Assembly (NCBI RefSeq): GCF_026283925.1
Contig: NZ_JAPDPF010000010.1
Span: 107,196-171,195, forward strand
Source of the DNA: Dyella halodurans
GTDB taxonomy: Bacteria; Pseudomonadota; Gammaproteobacteria; Xanthomonadales; Rhodanobacteraceae
DNA length: 64,000 bases
Direction: 5' to 3'
In this document: piece by piece, positions 44,546 to 52,814 of the stretch
Position numbering within the stretch: position 1 is the stretch's first letter
Layout of the letters: the number at the start of each line of letters is the position of its first letter
Made by a program: the position numbers and the translations under genes
The notes under the pieces: model-generated
What the model was told of the DNA's origin: nothing
The model's database searches: none
Seen by the model: the letters and a program-made list of their open reading frames with translations, nothing else

Positions 44546-45277
44546 TTACTTGCCTTCCTTCAACGCAATCGCATTGATGCCGGCCGAAGCGAGGCGCTGC
44601 TTGGCCGTCTCCAGTTCGGTGGCCGAATGGAACGGGCCCAGGCGCACGCGGTTGTAGGTCTGCCCGTTGACGCTGACGGACGCGACATTGGCGACGAAAC
44701 CCTGCATGGCGAGCTTGGCCTTGAGCGTCTCGGCGTCGGCCGGGCTCGGGAAGGCGCCGACCTGCAACAAATAACCTCCCGCACCCGCTGCCGGGGGCGG
44801 TGCTTTCACGGCGGCCTCGGGGGCGGCCGTGACCGCCTCGGCGACCGCTACCGGTGCATTGGCCGGCTTCTGCACGCTGGCCTGCTGCTGGGCAGCGCTC
44901 TGGGCCGCCTGCTGGGCCTGCTGTTTCTGCTGCTGCTCGGCCTTGGCCTGGGCGCTGATCACCGCGTCGGGAATACGAACTTCCTTTTCCGACAGCACCG
45001 AGTAGAAGTCGTACTGCGGCTTTTTCGGCGCCGGGGCGTTGTCGGTGGCCGAGGTGGATTCCGAGGCCGCGGCACCGGCGTCGCTGCCGCGCTGGGCGGT
45101 GGCCTGGGGATTCGGCTGCGGGCCCTCGTTGGGGCGCGGCGCCATCGGCAGATGACCACTTGCCACGAACATCAGCACGGCACCGATCAGGATGCCGATG
45201 ACGGCCCAACCCCAGCCCGGCATGCCACCGCTGTTATTGCGGACGGCCTGCCGACCTTTGCCCTTGCGTGCTGCCAT
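44546..45277 (-). CDS. SPOR-domain (FtsN-like) protein
   Basis: 243 aa. Basic N-tail, one TM (about 22-40, WGWAVIGILIGAVLMFVA), Gln/Ala-rich linker with a coiled-coil-like stretch, and a C-terminal SPOR domain (about 168-240: YLLQVGAFPSPADAETLKAKL ... NRVRLGPFHS) that binds denuded septal glycan. Immediately downstream of argS (stop and start abut), the usual argS-ftsN order. Confidence 0.92.
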   Translation of the reverse strand: MAARKGKGRQAVRNNSGGMPGWGWAVIGILIGAVLMFVASGHLPMAPRPNEGPQPNPQATAQRGSDAGAAASESTSATDNAPAPKKPQYDFYSVLSEKEVRIPDAVISAQAKAEQQQKQQAQQAAQSAAQQQASVQKPANAPVAVAEAVTAAPEAAVKAPPPAAGAGGYLLQVGAFPSPADAETLKAKLAMQGFVANVASVSVNGQTYNRVRLGPFHSATELETAKQRLASAGINAIALKEGK

Positions 45278-46969
45278 TTACATCTTCTCCGGGGCGCTGA
45301 GGCCCAGCAAATCAAGACCGTTTCGAATGACCTGGCGCGTGGTGACGGCGAGCGTAATGCGCGCGTTGCGCAGTTCCGCATCATCCACGATCCATTTGTG
45401 CTCGTGATAGTAACTATGCAGGGCGCCCGCGAGCTCGCGCAGATATTGCGCGATCAGGTGCGGTTCCAGATTGCCGGCGGCGGCTTCCACCACTTCGGGG
45501 TAGCGCGACAGCTCGGTGAACAGCGCCTGTTCGTGTTCGCTGTCCAGCCGCCCGAGCTGCTTGATGCCCGCCACCGTGTCGAGCGCGGGCAGGCCGCGCT
45601 CGGCCAGTTCTTCCAGCACGCGGCAGACGCGGGCATGGGCGTACTGGATGTAGTAGACCGGGTTGTCGTTGCTCTGCGAGCGCGCCAGGTCGATGTCGAA
45701 CACCAGCTGCGAGTCGGCCTTGCGCGAGATGAGGAAGTAGCGCGTGGCGTCGCGGCCGGCTTCCTCGATCAGGTCGCGTAGGGTGAGGTAGCTGCCGGCG
45801 CGCTTGGACAGCTTCACTTCCTCGCCGCCGCGCATCACCGTCACCATCTGGTACAGCACGTAATGCGGCCAGCCCTTGGGGATGCCCATATCCAGCGCCT
45901 GCAGGCCGGCCTTCACGCGGGCCAGCGAGCCATGGTGATCCGAGCCGAGCACGGTCACGGCGTTCTCGTAGCCGCGCTGCCACTTGGTCAGGTGATAGGC
46001 CACGTCCGGCACGAAGTACGTGTAGGTGCCGTCGGACTTGCGCATGACGCGGTCTTTGTCGTCATTGAAGTCGGTCGAGCGCAGCCACAGCGCGCCACCT
46101 TCCTCGTAGGTGTGACCGTGGGCGACCAGCTCGCGCACGGTTTCTTCCACCTTGCCGTCGGTGTAGAGCGAGGATTCCAGGAAGTACACGTCGAAGCCCA
46201 CGCCGAAGGCCTTGAGATCAAGGTCCTGCTCATGGCGCAGCGCGGCCACGGCGAACTGGCGAATCGCCTCGAGATTCTCGGGATCCCGGGCGCCCGTCAC
46301 GCTGTGGCCGTCGGCCATCACCGACTCGCCGGCGAGATACGCCTTGGCCACGTCGGCGATGTAGTCGCCACGGTAACCGTCCTCCGGCCAGCCGGCATCG
46401 TCCGGGGTGAGGCCGCGCGCACGCGCCTGGGTGGAGACGGCCAGGTTCTGGATCTGCACGCCGGCGTCGTTGTAGTAGAACTCGCGCTTCACCTTCCAGC
46501 CGGTGGCTTCGAGCAGGCGGCTCAGGCAGTCGCCCAGCACCGCGTTGCGACCGTGACCGACGTGCAGCGGGCCGGTGGGGTTGGCCGAGACAAACTCGAC
46601 GCCCACGGTCTTGCCGCCGCCGCTGGTGCTGCGGCCATAGGCGTCGCCCTCGCCCAGGATGCGACCGAGTTCGTCGTGATAGGCGCCAGGTGCGAGGAAG
46701 AAGTTGATAAAGCCCGGGCCGGCGATCTCCACCTTGTCCACCAAGGTATTGGCGGGCAGGGCCGCGACCAGCTTCTCGGCCAGCTCGCGCGGCTTGGCGC
46801 GTGCCGGCTTGGCCAGCAGCATGGCGGCATTGGCGGCGAAATCGCCGTGCTCGCGGCTGCGGGCGCGCTCGATCACGAAGTTCGGCACTTCGAGGTCCGC
46901 GGGCAGGGTGGCATCGTTCTGCAGGGTATGGATAGCCTGCAGCAGCAGTTCGCGCAGCTGTTCTTTCAC
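45278..46969 (-). CDS. argS: Arginine--tRNA ligase
   Basis: 563 aa (E. coli 577). Class I synthetase: N-terminal Add-1 domain, HIGH-like HVGH in [21 protein letters not shown]-like VKLSKRAGS, and C-terminal anticodon domain ending with ..[12 protein letters not shown] 46969. Upstream 46970-47440 is gene-free; see the ncRNA entry. Confidence 0.97.
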   Translation of the reverse strand: MKEQLRELLLQAIHTLQNDATLPADLEVPNFVIERARSREHGDFAANAAMLLAKPARAKPRELAEKLVAALPANTLVDKVEIAGPGFINFFLAPGAYHDELGRILGEGDAYGRSTSGGGKTVGVEFVSANPTGPLHVGHGRNAVLGDCLSRLLEATGWKVKREFYYNDAGVQIQNLAVSTQARARGLTPDDAGWPEDGYRGDYIADVAKAYLAGESVMADGHSVTGARDPENLEAIRQFAVAALRHEQDLDLKAFGVGFDVYFLESSLYTDGKVEETVRELVAHGHTYEEGGALWLRSTDFNDDKDRVMRKSDGTYTYFVPDVAYHLTKWQRGYENAVTVLGSDHHGSLARVKAGLQALDMGIPKGWPHYVLYQMVTVMRGGEEVKLSKRAGSYLTLRDLIEEAGRDATRYFLISRKADSQLVFDIDLARSQSNDNPVYYIQYAHARVCRVLEELAERGLPALDTVAGIKQLGRLDSEHEQALFTELSRYPEVVEAAAGNLEPHLIAQYLRELAGALHSYYHEHKWIVDDAELRNARITLAVTTRQVIRNGLDLLGLSAPEKM

Positions 46970-47159
46970 GGCATTAGTCGGGCGACGGTGGAACGGTCAA
47001 TCCTATCAGACCCGCGTCGCCGGGGCCGGTCCCGCAAGGGTTTTGCGGCATGCTGCGCTGCGGGCAGGCAACCTGTGGATAAGTCTGTGAGGAAGATTGC
47101 AGCGCGCACCGGCGATGCCCCCTATTTCCCGGCTGAAATCACCGTGTAATGAAAAATAA

Positions 47160-47433
47160 TAAATCATTTCATACGGTTGAGAGACACATGTGAGGGGTTT
47201 GGCAGCAGTGGACCGGAAAGGGCCGTCCGCGGCCAAATGTGCATAAGTTGCGGAGCGCAGCCTGTAGGCAGATAGCCAAGCCCCCGTCATGGGTCTGTCA
47301 TGCGGCACTGCCACACTGATCCTGTTCCCGCTGACACCTCCCCGTTGGTGGGCACAGGGAGATTGCCGTTCCTCTCCTTTCTCCCCACAAGACGGCTACA
47401 CGGCGCGGCCTCCCCCGCGCCGTTGTTCTTTTT
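47160..47433 (+). ncRNA. Possible plus-strand structured RNA
   Basis: The gap between two minus-strand genes (argS start and radC end) carries a plus-oriented terminator (47401-47433) and a long stem: GGGGTTTGGC at 47195-47204 pairs with GCCAAGCCCC at 47275-47284 with one G-U. No open reading frame fits. I tried and failed to match it to 6S, 4.5S, RNase P or tmRNA from memory. No promoter is certain. Confidence 0.35.
47401..47433 (+). terminator. Rho-independent terminator on the plus strand
   Basis: CGGCGCGG-cctccc-CCGCGCCG followed by TTGTTCTTTTT. No plus-strand gene ends here: neighbouring argS and radC are on the minus strand. Confidence 0.85.
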
Positions 47434-47440
47434 GACGCCG

Positions 47441-48112
47441 TCAAAGCAGGCCGAGGGCCGCCATGGATGCCGGTTCGCCGCTGCCGATCACCAGATGATC
47501 GAGTACCCGCACGTCGACCAGTTGCAGCGCATCGCGCAGTTCGCGGGTGATTGCGCGGTCGGCGGCGCTCGGTTCGGCCACGCCCGAAGGGTGGTTGTGC
47601 GCAAAGATCACCGCGGACGCGTTGTGCCGCAGGCAGGCGCGGACGACTTCGCGGGGATGCACGCTGGCACCATCGATGGTGCCGCGGAACAGCTCCTCGA
47701 ACGCCAGCACGCGGTGCCGGTTATCGAGATAGAGGCAGCCAAACACTTCGTAAGGCAGGTGGCGCAGGCGGGCGCGCAGGTAGTTGCCGCTGTCACTTGG
47801 GTTGCCAAGGCTGGGGCGCTCGGCCAGTTGTTCGGCCAGTGAGCGGCGCGCCAGTTCAAGCGCGGCCACAAGACGTGCCCGCTTGGCCGGGCCAATGCCG
47901 CGCAGTTGAACCGCGCTGCCGGGGTCACCGAGCAAGGCACTGAGACCGCCACTGTTGCCCAGCATCTCTCGCCCCAGGGCGATGGCGTCCGTGCCTGGGA
48001 CTCCGCTACCTAGCAGCACCGCGATCAATTCGGCATCGGACAAGGCATCACAGCCGCGCGTCAGCAGCTTCTCGCGGGGCCGTTCCTGGGCTGGCCATTC
48101 ACGAATGCTCAT
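47441..48112 (-). CDS. radC: RadC-family JAB1/MPN protein
   Basis: 223 aa (E. coli 222). Start MSIREWPAQERPREKLL; HhH-like LRGIGPAKRARL; JAMM metal motif HNHPSGVAEPSAAD. Cellular role unclear; the name is historic. ATG 48112. In many gammaproteobacteria it diverges from coaBC; here a LysR-SDR-SDR cassette of about 2.9 kb lies between. Confidence 0.95.
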   Translation of the reverse strand: MSIREWPAQERPREKLLTRGCDALSDAELIAVLLGSGVPGTDAIALGREMLGNSGGLSALLGDPGSAVQLRGIGPAKRARLVAALELARRSLAEQLAERPSLGNPSDSGNYLRARLRHLPYEVFGCLYLDNRHRVLAFEELFRGTIDGASVHPREVVRACLRHNASAVIFAHNHPSGVAEPSAADRAITRELRDALQLVDVRVLDHLVIGSGEPASMAALGLL

Positions 48113-48221
48113 GCCGGCAGACTGATGACAGTGCCCAGCACAGCCCATCGGGGGCGCGCGGCGCCGCGTGTCGGCGGGACCGCCGAGGTCGAGTGGGCGC
48201 TGGCTGGCGGGCAAGCGGCTC

Positions 48222-49124
48222 TCAGGTGGTCAGCGGCAGGCGCGCCGCAAACTCGGCGGCGAGCCAGTCGACGAACACCCGCACCCGTGGCGACAGCTGC
48301 CGGTTCTGGGGATAGAGCAGATAGACCGGTGACGACGCGGGCGGAAAGGCCGGCAGGACATCGACGAGGGTGCCGTTGGCGAAGTCCTGCTGCAGGCGGT
48401 AACGCGGCACCTGGATCAGACCCAGGCCCAGTCGCGCCATGGCGACATAGGTCTCCGCAGCCACGACGCTGGTGGTGACCGGCAGGGTGAGCTGGCGTAG
48501 CGCCCCGTTCACCTGGAACTCCAGTGGGATCACGCTGCCGGTGGCGGACGAGACGAAGCCGATCATGCGATGGCCCTCGAGATCGTCGGGCGACCGCGGC
48601 ATGCCGTGGCGCTCAAGATACGCAGGACTGGCGCAGGTAGCCTCCTCCAGCAGGGCAACCTGCCGGCCGACCATGCTGCTGTCCGCTGGCTTGCCGACAC
48701 GCAAGACGCAGTCGACGCCCTCGCGCACCAGGTCGACATAGCGGTCGCCTTCGCCGATGCGCAGTTCGATACCGGGGTAGCGTGCAAGGAAGGCGGGCAG
48801 GCCGGGCAGCATGAAGTGACGCGCGAGCGTGCCTTGTACATCGATGCGCAAAAGGCCGCTGGGCTTGGCGCCGGTGAAGGCGGCTTCAGCCTCTTCGATC
48901 TCGGCGAGGATGGCCAGGCAGCGCTGGTAGTAGGCCTCGCCGTCCAGGGTGGGTCGCACTTGTCGCGTGGTGCGCTCCAGCAGCCGCGCGCCCAGGCGCG
49001 CCTCCAGGCGCTTGACCACCTCGGTGACGGTGGAGCGCGGCAGCGCCAGGTCCTGCGCCGCCAGCGTGAAGCTGCGTCGTTCCACGATCCGCGCAAACAA
49101 GCGCATGGCATCGACCTTGTCCAT
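48222..49124 (-). CDS. LysR-family regulator of adjacent SDR genes
   Basis: 300 aa. N-terminal HTH (MRLFARIVERRSFTLAAQDLAL, here about 7-28) with PRSTVTEVVKRLEARLG; substrate domain from about 90. CrgA/DhcR-type subclass by start MDKVDAMRLF. Divergent from the SDR genes with a 116-bp gap containing a perfect T-N11-A site. Confidence 0.92.
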   Translation of the reverse strand: MDKVDAMRLFARIVERRSFTLAAQDLALPRSTVTEVVKRLEARLGARLLERTTRQVRPTLDGEAYYQRCLAILAEIEEAEAAFTGAKPSGLLRIDVQGTLARHFMLPGLPAFLARYPGIELRIGEGDRYVDLVREGVDCVLRVGKPADSSMVGRQVALLEEATCASPAYLERHGMPRSPDDLEGHRMIGFVSSATGSVIPLEFQVNGALRQLTLPVTTSVVAAETYVAMARLGLGLIQVPRYRLQQDFANGTLVDVLPAFPPASSPVYLLYPQNRQLSPRVRVFVDWLAAEFAARLPLTT

Positions 49125-49152
49125 GGTTTGTTCCCGTTGTCCGAATAATGAA

Positions 49153-49177
49153 GGCGGATTTCAGTGGATTATCCGCC
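49153..49177. promoter_or_regulatory. LysR-type T-N11-A operator
   Basis: GGCGGAT-N11-ATCCGCC: 7-bp perfect arms and exact T-N11-A spacing, between the divergent LysR (start 49124) and SDR (start 49241) genes. Confidence 0.75.
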
Positions 49178-49240
49178 AAACAGAAAAGTCCATCCTCTCA
49201 CCACCGACACATCGTCGGCCCCCTTCAGAGGATGTTCCCC

Positions 49241-49981
49241 ATGTCTGCCAACACTCCCAAAGTCGCCCTGGTCACCGGTGGTTCCCGCGGTATCGGCGCC
49301 GCGATTGCTGAACGACTGGCCCGCGATGGCTTTATCGTGGTCATCAACTACGCTGGCGAAGTGGCCGCTGCCGAGGCGCTGGCCCGCAAGATCGAGGCAG
49401 CCGGCGGCCGTGCGCTGACGGCGCAGGCGGATATCGCCGACCCGGCAGCCGTGCGCCGCCTGTTCGACGCGGCCGAGGCGGCCTTTGGCCAGGTCGACGT
49501 GCTGGTCAACAACGCCGGCATGATGCAGCTCGCTGCGGTGGCCGATACCGACGACGACGTGTTCGACCGCACCATCGCGGTGAACCTCAAAGGCACGTTC
49601 AACACCTTGCGCGAAGCCGGCAAGCGCCTTGCCCACGGTGGCCGCATCATCAATTTCTCCACCAGCATCGTGGGCACCTACCTGCCTACGTATGGCGTCT
49701 ACGCCGCCACCAAGGCAGCGGTGGAAGCGCTGACGCACGTCATGTCGAAAGAGCTGCGCGGTCGCAACATCACCGTCAATGCGGTGGCGCCGGGCCCGAC
49801 CGCCACTGACCTGTTCCTCAAGGGCAAGTCGCCCGAACTGGTCGCCCAGATGGCCAAGGCGGCCCCGCTAGAACGCCTGGGCCAACCCGACGACATCGCC
49901 AACGTGGTGGCCTTCCTCGCCGGTCCCGATGGCAGCTGGGTGAACGGCCAGGTACTGCGTGCCAATGGCGGCCTCATCTGA
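49241..49981 (+). CDS. Short-chain dehydrogenase/reductase 1
   Basis: 246 aa classical SDR. TGGSRGIG (cofactor), NNAG, catalytic Ser in NFSTSIVG and Tyr-x-x-x-Lys in YGVYAATKA; C-terminal GSWVNGQVLRANGG. The N of NYAGE after strand 2 suits NADPH. ATG 49241. Same strand as SDR 2 (55 bp gap), under probable LysR control. Confidence 0.9.
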   Translation: MSANTPKVALVTGGSRGIGAAIAERLARDGFIVVINYAGEVAAAEALARKIEAAGGRALTAQADIADPAAVRRLFDAAEAAFGQVDVLVNNAGMMQLAAVADTDDDVFDRTIAVNLKGTFNTLREAGKRLAHGGRIINFSTSIVGTYLPTYGVYAATKAAVEALTHVMSKELRGRNITVNAVAPGPTATDLFLKGKSPELVAQMAKAAPLERLGQPDDIANVVAFLAGPDGSWVNGQVLRANGGLI

Positions 49982-50036
49982 ATCTTTCTATCTGGCGCCG
50001 CCCCAGGGGCGACGCCCTTTCCAGGGACACATCACC

Positions 50037-50936
50037 ATGAAAAACATCATTGTCATCACGGGTGCGTCGAGTGGCTTTGGCTTGATGAGCGCACGCGCGC
50101 TGGCGGATGCCGGTCACACGGTCTATGCGGGCATGCGCGAAACGGCCGGACGCAACGCCGGGCGCGTGGCCGAGGTGCAGCAATACGCGCATCAACACGG
50201 CATCGATCTGCGCGCCATGGAGATGGATGTGGCTGCGCAGGCGTCGGTCGATGCCGCGATTGCCCGGATCGTGGCCGAACACGGCCGCCTCGACGTGGTC
50301 GTGCACAACGCCGGCCATATGTCGTACGGGCCGGCCGAGGCGTTCACGCCCGAGCAGTTCGCCGAACTTTATGACGTGAATGTGTTGAGCACCCAGCGCG
50401 TGAATCGCGCCGCGTTGCCACAACTGCGCAAACAGGGGCGCGGGCTGGTGGTCTGGGTGTCGTCCAGCAGCGTTCGCGGTGGCACGCCGCCCTATCTGGC
50501 GCCGTACTTCGCCGCCAAGGCGGGCATGGATTCGCTGGCGGTGAGCTATGCCGGCGAGCTGGCGCGCTGGGGCATCGAGACCTCCATTGTCGTACCCGGT
50601 GCCTTCACCCAGGGCACCAACCATTTCGCGCATGCCGGCGCGCCGGCCGACACGGACGTGGCGCAAGCCTATGCCGATGGCCCCACCGCCGACTTTGGCG
50701 AGGTCGCCTTCAAGGGCCTGGCCGCACTGGAGCCGGCCGATGCCGATCCACAAGCGGTGGCGGATGCCATGGTCGCCGTCGTCAATGCGCCATTCGGCAA
50801 ACGGCCGTTCCGCGTGCATATCGATCCGTCGCAGGACGGCGCGGAAATCGTCAACGGCGTGGCCGATCGGGTCAGGGCCGAACTGCTCCGCCGCATCGGG
50901 CTGGAAGACATCCTCAGGCCACATGCCGTGGCGTGA
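50037..50936 (+). CDS. Short-chain dehydrogenase/reductase 2
   Basis: 299 aa. TGASSGFG cofactor loop, HNAG, catalytic Ser in WVSSSSV and YFAAKAG with Lys; the extended C-terminus (about 230-299) is unlike SDR 1. Substrate unknown. ATG 50037. Follows SDR 1; probably one transcript. Confidence 0.9.
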   Translation: MKNIIVITGASSGFGLMSARALADAGHTVYAGMRETAGRNAGRVAEVQQYAHQHGIDLRAMEMDVAAQASVDAAIARIVAEHGRLDVVVHNAGHMSYGPAEAFTPEQFAELYDVNVLSTQRVNRAALPQLRKQGRGLVVWVSSSSVRGGTPPYLAPYFAAKAGMDSLAVSYAGELARWGIETSIVVPGAFTQGTNHFAHAGAPADTDVAQAYADGPTADFGEVAFKGLAALEPADADPQAVADAMVAVVNAPFGKRPFRVHIDPSQDGAEIVNGVADRVRAELLRRIGLEDILRPHAVA

Positions 50937-51073
50937 GGTCAGGAGCCGGTGGGCATCCGCTTCACCGGCTTTCACCCGCCGCGTCAGACCATGGTTTCCG
51001 CGGCGTAGTGTCACCGAGAGAACCTGACGATTCCGGTAAGCTACGCCCCTAACCGGTTGTCAGGTCACACACC

Positions 51074-52279
51074 ATGAGTCTTGCCCAACGCCGCATCCTG
51101 CTGGGCGTATCCGGCGGCATTGCTGCCTACAAGTCGTGCGAGCTGGTCCGCCGGCTGCGTGATCTCGGCGCCGAGGTCCGCGTGGTGATGACCGAGGGGG
51201 CGACCCACTTCGTCAGCGCCACCACCTTCCAGGCTCTTTCCGGCCAGCCCGTTCGCGTGAGCCTGTGGGATGCCGAGGCCGAAGCGGCCATGGGTCATAT
51301 CGAGCTGGCGCGTTGGGCCGAGCGCATCCTGATCGCGCCAGCCAGCGCCGACCTGGTCGCCCGTCTCGCCCACGGCATGGCCGACGATCTACTCACTACG
51401 GTGTGCCTGGCCAGCGCTGCGCCCGTCTACCTGGCCCCGGCGATGAACCAGCAGATGTGGGCGCATCCGGCGGTGCAGGCCAATATCGAGACCTTGCGCC
51501 AGCGCGGCGTGCGCTTGCTGGGACCTGCCTCGGGCGACCAGGCCTGCGGCGATATCGGCTCGGGTCGCATGCTGGAGCCGATGGAGCTGCGCGCCGCGAT
51601 GGTGGCGTCGTTCGGCGATGCCGCGTTGCGCGGCCTGAAAGTCGTGGTGAGTGCCGGCCCGACCTACGAAGACATCGACCCGGTACGTTTCATCGGCAAC
51701 CGCAGTTCCGGGCAAATGGGCTTTGCGATCGCCGAGGCTGCCGTCCAGGCGGGTGCTGACGTCACCCTGGTGGCGGGTCCGGTGAGTCTGCCCACGCCGC
51801 AGGGCGTGACACGCCGCATCGACGTGCGTAGCGCCGCGCAGATGCGCGATGCGGTGGTGGCCGCATCCGCTCAAGCGGACATCTATATCGGCGCCGCCGC
51901 GGTGGGTGATTACCGCCCCGCGAGCGTGGCCAACCAGAAGATCAAGAAGCACGACGGTGCGGCGCTGGTCCTCCATCTCGCCGAGAATCCGGACATTCTC
52001 GCCAGCCTGGCCGCACAAACCGTGCGCCCCTTCTTGGTTGGATTCGCTGCCGAGACGCATGATGTGGAGCAGTACGCGCGCGACAAACTGCAGCGCAAAG
52101 GATTGGACATGATTGCCGCCAACCAGGTCGGTGGCGGCCTCGGCTTCGAGGCTGCCGACAACGCATTGACCCTCTATTGGCCTGAAGGTGTCGCCGAACT
52201 GGGGCGTACCTCCAAGACGGAGCTGGCACATCAGCTGGTGGCCAAGGTGGCCGAGCGCTACCGGGCGGTGCGCGCATGA
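51074..52279 (+). CDS. coaBC: Bifunctional phosphopantothenoylcysteine decarboxylase/synthetase
   Basis: 401 aa, coenzyme A synthesis. CoaC half: [18 protein letters not shown], catalytic His region [21 protein letters not shown]; CoaB half: [26 protein letters not shown] (CTP site shortened here: [19 protein letters not shown]) and K of KIKK. ATG 51074. Overlaps dut by 4 bp. Confidence 0.96.
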   Translation: MSLAQRRILLGVSGGIAAYKSCELVRRLRDLGAEVRVVMTEGATHFVSATTFQALSGQPVRVSLWDAEAEAAMGHIELARWAERILIAPASADLVARLAHGMADDLLTTVCLASAAPVYLAPAMNQQMWAHPAVQANIETLRQRGVRLLGPASGDQACGDIGSGRMLEPMELRAAMVASFGDAALRGLKVVVSAGPTYEDIDPVRFIGNRSSGQMGFAIAEAAVQAGADVTLVAGPVSLPTPQGVTRRIDVRSAAQMRDAVVAASAQADIYIGAAAVGDYRPASVANQKIKKHDGAALVLHLAENPDILASLAAQTVRPFLVGFAAETHDVEQYARDKLQRKGLDMIAANQVGGGLGFEAADNALTLYWPEGVAELGRTSKTELAHQLVAKVAERYRAVRA

Positions 52280-52746
52280 GGGGTGGGCAAGGGGTTGATG
52301 TCGAGCTGAAAATTCTCGATCCGCGCCTGGGCGATGTCATTCCGCTACCGGAGCCGGCGACGGTCGGCAGCGCGGGGATGGACTTGCGTGCCGCCATCGA
52401 GGCGCCACTGACCCTGCTGCCGGGCGAGAGCGCCCTGGTGCCGAGTGGCATGGCGATTCATATCGGCGATCCGGGCTGGTGCGCCTTGATCGTGCCGCGC
52501 TCGGGCCTGGGCCATAAACATGGCCTGGTGATGGGCAACCTGGTCGGCGTGATCGATGCCGACTACCAGGGCCCGCTGATGATTTCGTGCTGGAACCGCG
52601 GCACGCAGCCGTACACCATCGCCGTAGGTGATCGCATCGCCCAGTTGTTGCTGGTGCCGGTGGGGCAGGCACGCTTGAACGTGGTGCAGGAGTTTGCGCC
52701 GTCGCAGCGGGGCGAGGGCGGTTTCGGTTCGACCGGAGTTAACTAG
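52276..52746 (+). CDS. dut: Deoxyuridine triphosphatase
   Basis: 156 aa (E. coli 151). Homotrimeric dUTPase motifs in order: AGMDLRA (1), [10 protein letters not shown] (2), [11 protein letters not shown] (3), [10 protein letters not shown] (4), GGFGSTG (5). ATG overlaps the coaBC stop (ATGA). coaBC-dut-algC is the usual gammaproteobacterial order. Confidence 0.97.
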   Translation: MRGGQGVDVELKILDPRLGDVIPLPEPATVGSAGMDLRAAIEAPLTLLPGESALVPSGMAIHIGDPGWCALIVPRSGLGHKHGLVMGNLVGVIDADYQGPLMISCWNRGTQPYTIAVGDRIAQLLLVPVGQARLNVVQEFAPSQRGEGGFGSTGVN

Positions 52747-52814
52747 GCCTGCCATCCGGGTGCCGAGGGCGCCTGTGATGTCGAGTGGCCAGACAACCTG
52801 CTTGGGGACAGGGT

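Noticed and set aside
47160..47433. 6S RNA (ssrS) assignment for the candidate RNA
   Set aside because: The sequence lacks recognisable 6S segments and the usual neighbouring genes; only an unnamed candidate is claimed.
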